Shown here: positions 56,956 to 64,000 of the stretch, piece by piece
How positions within the stretch are numbered: the first letter of the stretch is position 1
Layout of the letters: every line of letters begins with the position of its first letter
From: Enoplolaimus lenunculus
Lineage: Eukaryota > Nematoda > Enoplea > Enoplida > Thoracostomopsidae
Direction: 5' to 3'
Assembly (NCBI GenBank): GCA_030248215.1
Contig: JASANG010001326.1
Location: 1-64,000 of the forward strand
Length of the DNA stretch: 64,000 nt
Program-made: the position numbers and the translations under genes
The notes under the pieces: model-generated
Told to the model about the DNA's origin: nothing
The model's database searches: none
Seen by the model: the letters and a program-made list of their open reading frames with translations, nothing else

Positions 56956-57721
56956 AAAGTTTTCCGACAATTCTTTCTGGGTTTTTAAGCAATAAATTTT
57001 TTAATTTTTAACTTTTTGAGTTATTAATTTGCTCATTTCGCGAAACACAATTACTTAACTCAACACAGTGTGGATTATAAAATTCCAGTCAGATTATATT
57101 TAGTTTTTATCGAACGCAAAAATAGCGAATCATAATTGAGAACGCAACAAAATAAAACCGTTGATTGGAAGAATAATTTTTTAAACGAAAAAATTTCGCC
57201 AATCAAGTTTAGGTTATTGCTAATAGCCGAATTTCGTGAAATAATACTTAAATACTTTAAATTGTCGAGTCAAGTTACTGTTTCAAAAAAAACCATCCAA
57301 ATCACAATGGATAACCGAAGCAATCGAAGGAAGTGGCAGTTTTCCTTCATACTAACGCGCTGTGTTAAACTTGCAATTTGAGATGAATCGCACTTTTAGA
57401 GGGTCGGAACATTGATTTAAGAAACGTTAGAATCCTTTAGCAACTTGAAACCCTGTAGCCAGTAAAACATTTTAGAAAAATATGAAATATTCTCGGGGAA
57501 CATTTTTCGTACAAAACCTTATGTTGTTTTTGTATACGAACCCACAGAGTTAATACTATAATGATCCGAAACTGAAAATTACTAGAATTGTTTGCTTCAA
57601 AAATAGCTCAATCATACGTAGTAGCAGTAAATGTCGATAATCAGGTTCGGCAGTGCTTTAGCCCATATGTTTTAAATTTCAAATAGTTTATATTTTGACA
57701 AATTTCGAACAGTTCAATTAA

Positions 57722-57964
57722 TTAATGTGACAAATTTCTTCTTCCAGTTCGAATGCGTTGTCTTGGCAACGGGTTGGTTTGTTCGTGAGCCAAACGTGAA
57801 CCAACTGGCACTTTGTGAAGTCGTCCATTGCGATAAACATACCTGACCGGATCAGCTCGCAGCTGTGAGTTGCGATACCACAAACGACCCGCGGACCCTG
57901 TGTTAAGCTCCATACCAAGCGGTTCCACTATGGCACGACGAAATGTCAAATTGTTGTTTGCATT
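57722..57964 (-). CDS. possible terminal coding exon of an unidentified gene
   Basis: On the minus strand, ATTATTTTCAG at 57,965 onward is a good 3' splice acceptor. It is followed by 80 open codons and a TAA. The translation (FRRAIVEPLGMELNTGSAGR, then LWYRNSQLRADPVRYVYRNG and RLHKVPVGSRLAHEQTN) has a natural residue mix with alternating basic and hydrophobic residues. It is GC-richer than its flanks, unlike the shadow frames around it. No start codon or upstream exon was identified between here and 62.6 kb, and I recognise no family. It may be a real last exon, a retained fragment or a pseudogene piece. Confidence 0.35.
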   Translation of the reverse strand, partial: NANNNLTFRRAIVEPLGMELNTGSAGRLWYRNSQLRADPVRYVYRNGRLHKVPVGSRLAHEQTNPLPRQRIRTGRRNLSH

Positions 57965-58105
57965 CTGAAAATTATTGTTTGTTAATCTTGTATCTATTAA
58001 GACTGTTGGCGTTCCAAAAACTACGCTTTTGTAAATGGATAATCTGGAAGTACACTACTGTATTGCAGAAGTTGCTCACACTTCTTGCAAACGGCTACTT
58101 CAAGA

Positions 58106-58330
58106 GGCCAATGTAAAGATCAAGATGAACGTTTTTCTGTGGAACTGCAATAGAATAAGCTTAAGCTTTAGACTTATTTGTTGCTTGGATTTTATTTGTT
58201 GCTTGGATTACGCTTAGGCTTAGGATGAGGCTTAGGAATATGATCATTCTTACGCTTAGGCTTAGGCTTACGCTTGCGCTTAAGAATACGATTATAATAC
58301 TGTTCCACCCATGCTCTTTACATTAGCCCA
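58106..58330 (+). mobile_element. TTAGGC-carrying TIR element, family B
   Basis: Starts GGCCAATGTAAAGATCAAGA, contains CGTTTTTCTGTGGAACTGCA and two TTAGGC arrays, and ends GTTCCACCCATGCTCTTTACATTAGCCC. Confidence 0.75.
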
Positions 58331-58708
58331 TAAAGTTATATCAGCTAAATTTTATATTTTCCGATATAAAACGTAATTAGGATTTTATACTTAATCCATT
58401 TCGCAAGATTTCAATATATTCTATCGAAGTTAAAATATGAAAAAATAAATCAGCTTACAATTAAATGAATTGAGAAACAGAATAGAAATGGCCATAAAAG
58501 TTGTACATTATGCCTCATATTTGAGATCCTGTTTATGAATATCCGTTACACTTCATTAATTCCCTGTAAAATAATAATTACCAATTTCGTGTTTAGCTTT
58601 CACCGCAGGAACACATTTCAGACATTTAATTCGGGTTTACGTTACATACTTGAGTTCGTATTACTCCGGGCACGTAGCCAGGTCAATATACTATGGGGGT
58701 AAAAGATG

Positions 58709-58826
58709 CGGCTCATGTATAGATCAGGAGATGCTTGCTTCTCTGCGGACTTGCAACGGATGCACTTAGCCTTACACTTAGGAATATGGTTATGATGCGG
58801 TTGCTGCCCTGATTTATACATGACCA
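58709..58826 (+). mobile_element. short family B element with almost no TTAGGC core
   Basis: GCGGCTCATGTATAGATCAGG and CCCTGATTTATACATGACC form the inverted ends. The core is reduced to TTAGCCTTACACTTAGG, a single degenerate pair of units. Confidence 0.7.
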
Positions 58827-59330
58827 GGGCTTATCCTTGTGTTAAATCTAGTCGTATATTGAAAACTAAATACGGAAACGGATGTTCCAAAATTTGCGGA
58901 TGCGGATTTTCAGGCTTTAAGTTCATACGGATGCTGATGTGGTTGAAATCCTGGTTTCAACGATTTCAAGTTGTTCAACATTAATTTACACATTTTAATG
59001 TAACTGGGAAAAATGAGTTTGAACTTTTTATAAAGAATATTGCTAGTGATTGCTCAATCTGTATCCGCTGTTTGCAACCAAGTTTTCCTTTAACAAATTG
59101 TTGAATTTACGCGGAAAAAAGTTCAACTGCAGGACAGCCGCTTCCGTCGGAGAGGAAATACTTGGTGACTGAGTTCACGAGTTGCATCCCGCAAATCATT
59201 TTGGGGGTAAACGGTTAAAGTAATCGTACATTAAACCTTTTCCCCATAAATACAAATAGCATACAAGCAATACATTCAGTGTCAGTGTTCATGTGCGCAG
59301 CCAGAGGGTTTGAGTTCTAAACACTGCTAT

Positions 59331-59463
59331 TCATGAACCAGAACATTTAGGCTATTTTTTTGGTTGGCTCAGGCTTATGCTCAGGCTTAGGCTTAGGCTT
59401 AGGCTTAGGCTTAGGCTTAGGAATATCTTACACTGTTCCGTTCTTCTTCTTTATATTGGCCAA
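59331..59463 (+). mobile_element. family B remnant with six tandem TTAGGC units
   Basis: The TTAGGC array at about 59,383-59,420 is nearly perfect. The right end ACTGTTCCGTTCTTCTTC, then TTTATATTGGCC, matches family B. The left end is diverged (TTCATGAACCAGAACA). Confidence 0.7.
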
Positions 59464-59571
59464 GTTTTCAATACTCAACCTATGCTTTGATCCCAGATGG
59501 CCTAGACGGAACAGAGAATCCTGGCTAAGTACGAGTCTATAATTATTTAACAATTCTTATCAAGTTTATAC

Positions 59572-59741
59572 GTTATACGGGCAGTAACCACATAATGTTA
59601 GAGCACCGTCCGCTTCGAGGACTAAGCTCTTATATCTCAGTGCTGCTGACAAATGACTGCCACCCATGAGATGTTGTTTCTGATTCTAGCTTGGAATCCT
59701 CAGATGAAATTGAAAATATTCATGTTTTAGAACGGGTTAAT
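59572..59741 (+). mobile_element. diverged SINE-in-TIR relative
   Basis: Shares AGAGCACCGTCCGCTTCGAG, AGCTCTTATATCTCAGTG, GACTGCCACCCATGAG, a degraded B-box (TTGGAATCCTC) and GAAAATATTCATGTTTTAGA with the complete copy at 56,027. An old copy. Confidence 0.65.
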
Positions 59742-59904
59742 AAATTCTAATGTAAAGTTTAGTGAAAACATAAGCAAAAAGAAATGTGCATGCGGCTACA
59801 AATCTAAGATCCGTAATTAATTTTTGCGGACACCGACAGCGGACATCCGCAATATTATTTTAAATGCGTGTCTTTTAACACTAAATCTTGCAGCTAATTG
59901 CTTA

Positions 59905-60118
59905 TACACTGTCAAAAATGGAGAGTCAAATTGACTCTCTGGGAAATAGACTTTTCCTAACTACAATAACTGAGTCAAATTCGACTCCACCAGAGTCAAA
60001 TTCGATTCACTATGTCGCATGTTTGACTCTGGTGGAGTCGAATTTGACTCAGTTTGTGTAGTCAGGAAAAGCCGATTTCCGAGAAAGTCAATTTGATTCA
60101 CCATTTTTTGCAATGTAT
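59905..60118. mobile_element. GACTC-palindrome foldback MITE
   Basis: Ends TACACTGTCAAAAATGG and CCATTTTTTGCAATGTA. Palindromic interior with GACTCTGGTGGAGTCGAATT. Complete, about 214 bp. Confidence 0.9.
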
Positions 60119-60720
60119 GCTTTCAATTATTTATTATTCAAATACCCAAACCTACACCGAACGTATAAAATTCAAAATAATTCAATAAACAAAGTAACCC
60201 AATCAAAAATGGGTTCTTCAAACAGTTGCAGCTAAAATACCAAAAACATAACACAGAATTGGCGAAGATGTAATTTTAACTCTGCGGACGCATTAAAATT
60301 TTGACAAACAACTTACGACGGCGAAAAACGGCTAAAAAAATTAGTTGCAAAAACATGTTTTTAGCTGTGATTGCATGCAAAACGTGAAACAAAATTACTG
60401 CAAGGAAACTTTAGCAAAACTCATAAAAATAGTATTTTATGTCAATGTTTTAATATGAAGGCCTCAAAGATAACTTGGCACATTAACGGTTATTTGGAGT
60501 TTCTGCCCGCCTACGGCATAATCTTGTTTGAACAAATTAATATTCTTTTACGTTATATTTCTTTCGTGTTAACATTAACTTACAGTACTTAACGTCAGAT
60601 TGCATTCTGATCGAATTCAGTTACAGGAACCATTCCACAATAAGTAGTTTAGAAGCTAAAGTAGAATATTTATTATTTAAGCATTGATGATTCGGAAAGA
60701 TTTTCACGAACATGAATTTC

Positions 60721-60974
60721 TGGCCCATGTATATAACAGGGTCAGAGCATTAAGCATATTCCTAAGCCTAAGCCTAAGCGTAAGCCTAAGCCTAAGCATA
60801 AGTTTAAGCCTAAGCCTAAGCCTAAGCGTAAGCCTAAGCGTAAGGGTGAGTCTATTTCTAAGCCTAAGCCTAAGCCTAAGCATAATCGTACGCAAAAAAA
60901 TTAGTCTAAAGCTTAAACTGACTCTATTACATCCCCTCTGGTAAACGATCCGACCCTGTTCTATACATGGGCCA
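60721..60974 (-). mobile_element. TTAGGC-carrying TIR element, family B, complete
   Basis: TGGCCCATGTATATAACAGG at the left and CCTGTTCTATACATGGGCCA at the right form an almost perfect inverted end pair. The core contains about 20 CCTAAG/CGTAAG units in two arrays (about 60,764-60,842 and 60,858-60,885). This is the longest telomere-like array in the window. Confidence 0.92.
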
Positions 60975-61558
60975 ATTTGCTTATATCGTATGATTGATGT
61001 ATCGTTTATGTAGCTGATGACGTTTCAGCAGCATGGGCTGAAACGTAATTTAATACAAAATTGTCACCGCATACTCCCCACAAATTAAATTTTACTAAAA
61101 TAAATGGTCATAAAAAGGCATCACAGCCAGGTTCGTGCTATGATTGCATGCTTAGGTTGGTGCAGAAAACTCATAAGCTTTGGCACCACGAAGCAAGTTT
61201 TTGAGGGCACGAGTTTGACATCGCAGTTATGCGTTTGGATTGAGAATCAACTTTACCGCACATTGGGTGAACGAAAATGCTTTAGTGAGCATAATTTTTT
61301 AATTTAAATTTGTTTATAGAAACTGTGAAACCGGTTTCAGACGAGTCATTGCAGTGTACATTGTGCGCCCAGGCATTAGCGGACCCAGAGAGGAAGCGGG
61401 GGAGGGGGTACGCCTCCTCATCAGAAATTTTTTTGTGTTAAAATGGTAAGGTCGGCCTACCTTACGATTTTTCCCCTCAGAAAATTTGTTGTAAAAACAA
61501 TTTTTCTGGCAGAATTTTTTTGTGATTAAGGGGCGAAACGTTTTTCTGGGGAGCCGGA

Positions 61559-61925
61559 ATAGAATAAGTTTAAGCGTTTAATAATTTTTTGTAGGCTTAG
61601 GTTCGGGCTTAGGGTTAGGCTTAGGGGCCATGTAAAGACCAAGGGCGGAACGTTTTTCTGTGGGACTTGAATAGAGTAAGCTTAAGGTTCAGACAAATTC
61701 TTTTTGCCTAGCTTTAGGCTTAGGCTTAGGTTTAGACTTAGAAATATTCCCATTCTACGCTTAGGCTTAGGCTTAGGATTACGCTTTGCTTATAATACTG
61801 TTCCGCCCTGTTGTTTACATTGGCCGGTTTAGGTATAAGCTAAATGTTACGCTTAGGCAAAACTTAGGCTTAGGCTAATATAATATGTTTACAATACTGT
61901 TCCAGCCCTGTTCTATATATTGGTT
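61559..61925 (+). mobile_element. cluster of adjoining family B elements
   Basis: At least one complete copy (61,625-61,826: GGCCATGTAAAGACCAAGGG to CCCTGTTGTTTACATTGGCC) is flanked by partial ones that share CGTTTTTCTGNGGNNC and TGTTCCAGCCCTGTTCTATA ends. All carry TTAGGC-type cores. Confidence 0.75.
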
Positions 61926-62624
61926 CATACTAGTGCCATGGCTTTAATGATCGGCGCATTTGAAGCCCGTATCGTATAAATTTTCAGAAATTAATAACTG
62001 CGCCACACTACAAAACAATTTATCCTGTGAAATATAATATTAGATTGTTTATAGAATTTACAATTTTTTGCGTTATATGGTCGTAGAAAAATGTACCACG
62101 TGCGGATGGGTGCAATTGGGGTTAAATATACAGCAGCTGTAGGTCAACATATCCTGATTGAAACTGAGGCCAGAGGCGAATCAGAAGGCGGAGGTGAAGG
62201 AAAATTAGGCAATGAAAATTATGTTAATTTTACTACTTTGAACAGATTTGTTGTCAAAAATCTGGCTTTAAGCATTTTTTACAGAAATCTCGGCAATTAA
62301 ACGTTTTAAAATTGCACCAAAGTAACAAATAAACTCAGTGAAGAGTAGAAATTGGAGTCGGATATATATTTTCTGTCCGAACCGGAGACAGAGCTATGGT
62401 CGTACTGCACCCTGATGAATTGGTTGAGTAATGTACCAATAACTCCGAACACGGTTAACTCAAAACTTTTGGGCTGTTTTGGCGTGAGAATTTCCTTTTC
62501 CACACTCGCTCTGTATTCTTTAGTGCTTTCAAAGTACGTTTTATATTATTTGTTTTGTTCAGGGTTAATTTGTATTTTAGTATTTTTAAAACAACTTTAA
62601 GTTTCCAAACAAAAATTGTCAATA
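61926..62624. other. upstream region of the metalloprotease gene
   Basis: Two short plus-strand frames (62,091-62,300 and 62,352-62,600) show no domain. No clear TATA box was assigned. The promoter and 5' UTR of the downstream gene should lie here. Confidence 0.4.
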
Positions 62625-63854
62625 ATGCTGCTAAGTTTCGTTGTATTTTTGGTTATCGATCAATTTGTTGCGTTTGGCACAGGTTTACTCGACAAAAACA
62701 TACCGCATCGTATCAGTAACGACCTACAAGGCGCCTGCAGGTCATTGGCTACTTCGAATAGCGATAAACTAGTAATGAGTGACACAAATCATGATGATGG
62801 TCAAAAATGGAACATTTTGCCACATCGAACAATGAAAAATGTGTATAAATTCAAAAATTCCAAAACAAAAACAGCGCTCACAATCGGTCCGGATAACGCT
62901 TCAATCAATAAACAGTTTCCCAACGCTTCTAAAGCCCTGTCACTGACGAGTGTGTCAAAATCACGCAATGCTGATCAATACTGGAAGATTATTCCTGTTA
63001 CAACGGTTACAACTCGTACATTGTACCGGTTGGTTGCTTTAGAAGGATCAAAGTTCGATTCGAGTAAAGTCATCGGAGTTCAGTGTGAGTCGTGTGATAC
63101 AGTTCAGCCGCTTGAGGATGTCGAGTACGAAGGTATCTACTGGACCATTGAACCTTACGAGCAAGTGACTCGACCACCTTCAGGTTTTCATTCGTTTTAC
63201 CAAAAATATATTAATATGGATGGAATACCAATTGTTAGTTCGGGACGAGTTCCTGATAAAGCGTTATATCGTGCGTATTTCATTGTTCGACACATGTTAA
63301 GTGCATCGAAAATTCTACGAAAAACAATGGCAAGAAAAGCTGCAAAACTGGCTGTTATGGCACAATCAGAAGTGACCACAAACATACCGGAACATTCAAA
63401 TTTGACGCCTGCAAGCCATTGGAATGTTCGTGCACGAGGCGTTGGCGGAACGCGTTGGGTACCAACGGCAAGTTGTGCTGAAGAAAACTTACTCTGCTAC
63501 CGGTCGGATCGTTACCGAATCGAAGACATTACAATTCATGAATTTTCACATTCGGTTCAAAATTTGGGTTTATATTTTGTCGGTGGACGTGATTTCGAGT
63601 CTCGCCTGTCACAGATGTTTCGATCAGCGATTGCTCAAGGTAAATACGCAAGTACGTATGCGGCAACGAACAAAGTTGAATATTTTGCAGAAGGCGTTCA
63701 AAATTGGTTCAATGTGAACGGCGAATCGGCAACACCGAATGGAATACATAATTCAATTAATACCAGAGACGAAATGCGTGACTATGATCCACAACTGTAC
63801 AATTTAGTATCCAAATGGTTTCCTCATGATCGAAACAAATGCAGCTGTCACTAA
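62625..63854 (+). CDS. secreted zinc metalloprotease with N-terminal beta-trefoil-like region
   Basis: 409 aa, one exon. Residues 1-17 (MLLSFVVFLVIDQFVAF) form a signal peptide. Residues ~25-180 carry three spaced tryptophan motifs, QKW (60-62), QYW (118-120) and IYW (171-173), as in ricin-type beta-trefoil lectins. Residues ~185-409 form a protease domain with the zinc site HEFSH (305-309) and a later FAEGVQNWF whose Glu356 is the likely third zinc ligand, as in gluzincins. Conserved blocks around it (SEVTTNIPEH, RARGVGGTRW, EENLLCYRSDRYR) look like a family of uncharacterised invertebrate and microbial secreted proteases distantly resembling the lethal-factor-like (ATLF) peptidase fold; that link is inferred. 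Cysteines in CESC, SCAEENLLC and KCSC suggest disulfides. The start is the first ATG of the frame, directly before the hydrophobic segment. Substrate unknown. Confidence 0.88.
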   Translation: MLLSFVVFLVIDQFVAFGTGLLDKNIPHRISNDLQGACRSLATSNSDKLVMSDTNHDDGQKWNILPHRTMKNVYKFKNSKTKTALTIGPDNASINKQFPNASKALSLTSVSKSRNADQYWKIIPVTTVTTRTLYRLVALEGSKFDSSKVIGVQCESCDTVQPLEDVEYEGIYWTIEPYEQVTRPPSGFHSFYQKYINMDGIPIVSSGRVPDKALYRAYFIVRHMLSASKILRKTMARKAAKLAVMAQSEVTTNIPEHSNLTPASHWNVRARGVGGTRWVPTASCAEENLLCYRSDRYRIEDITIHEFSHSVQNLGLYFVGGRDFESRLSQMFRSAIAQGKYASTYAATNKVEYFAEGVQNWFNVNGESATPNGIHNSINTRDEMRDYDPQLYNLVSKWFPHDRNKCSCH

Positions 63855-63897
63855 ACGTTTAAAAGCCTTAATTATCGCCAATTGCGAATCAGATTAC

Positions 63898-63903
63898 AAT
63901 AAA
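63898..63903 (+). terminator. polyadenylation signal of the metalloprotease gene
   Basis: AATAAA lies 44 bases after the stop codon. A second AATAAA lies about 45 bases further on. Confidence 0.7.
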
Positions 63904-64000
63904 TGCAGTTAATTGTTGGGTTAACGAATGGGACTTAAAAACAATAAAAATTGTCAAAATTTAGAAATTTTCTTATTTTGAAACAAATATTTCTGCTTAT

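Larger units (their letters stand above)
55968..57721. other. intergenic; no gene seen outside the listed elements
   Basis: An 81-codon frame at 57,136-57,381 has no recognisable domain. The remainder is AT-rich. Confidence 0.4.

Noticed and set aside
60684-60944. Frame encoding Ser-Leu repeats, and its minus-strand Arg-Leu partner
   Set aside because: Translation of the CCTAAG array of a family B element.
60721-60974. True telomere or chromosome-fusion scar
   Set aside because: TTAGGC arrays here are short, degenerate and flanked by inverted repeats of a mobile element; unique DNA lies on both sides.

Overview
This is animal nuclear DNA: AT-rich, with GT-AG introns, low gene density and many small transposons. 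TTAGGC is the telomere repeat of nematodes, and interspersed TTAGGC arrays occur throughout. The Src-type kinase ends in the EYKEA-type tail known from nematode SRC-1 and arthropod Src42A. I infer a nematode or close ecdysozoan; the species cannot be named from the sequence.

Layout. 1-9046 is one giant inverted repeat (palindrome). The outer ~2.9 kb of each arm is almost identical and the inner part is diverged. Each arm holds a four-unit ~176-bp tandem repeat and ends in a CCAAT-box cluster plus TATA-like promoter facing outward. 9.05-13.8 kb holds unrecognised sequence with tRNA-like and duplicated repeats. 13,864-17,411 is a complete six-exon rab-5 gene with a decayed duplicate exon in intron 2. 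17.4-46 kb is a gene desert: two facing minisatellite arrays, MITE families, hAT-type elements, a broken DD41D-like mariner transposase, SINE-like elements and TTAGGC arrays. 46,102-55,455 is a complete eight-exon Src-family tyrosine kinase (about 780 aa) with a very long N-terminal unique region; its introns carry at least six transposons. 55.5-62.6 kb is again repeats, with one possible minus-strand coding exon. 62,625-63,854 is a secreted, single-exon metalloprotease with an N-terminal beta-trefoil-like region.

The three clear genes (endosome GTPase, membrane tyrosine kinase, secreted protease) share no evident pathway and are independent transcription units on the plus strand. The most unusual content is the palindrome with outward promoters (which may be partly an assembly artefact), two TIR-element families carrying telomeric TTAGGC arrays, a TIR element that encloses a tRNA-like SINE head, and a Src exon that appears to lack an AG acceptor.
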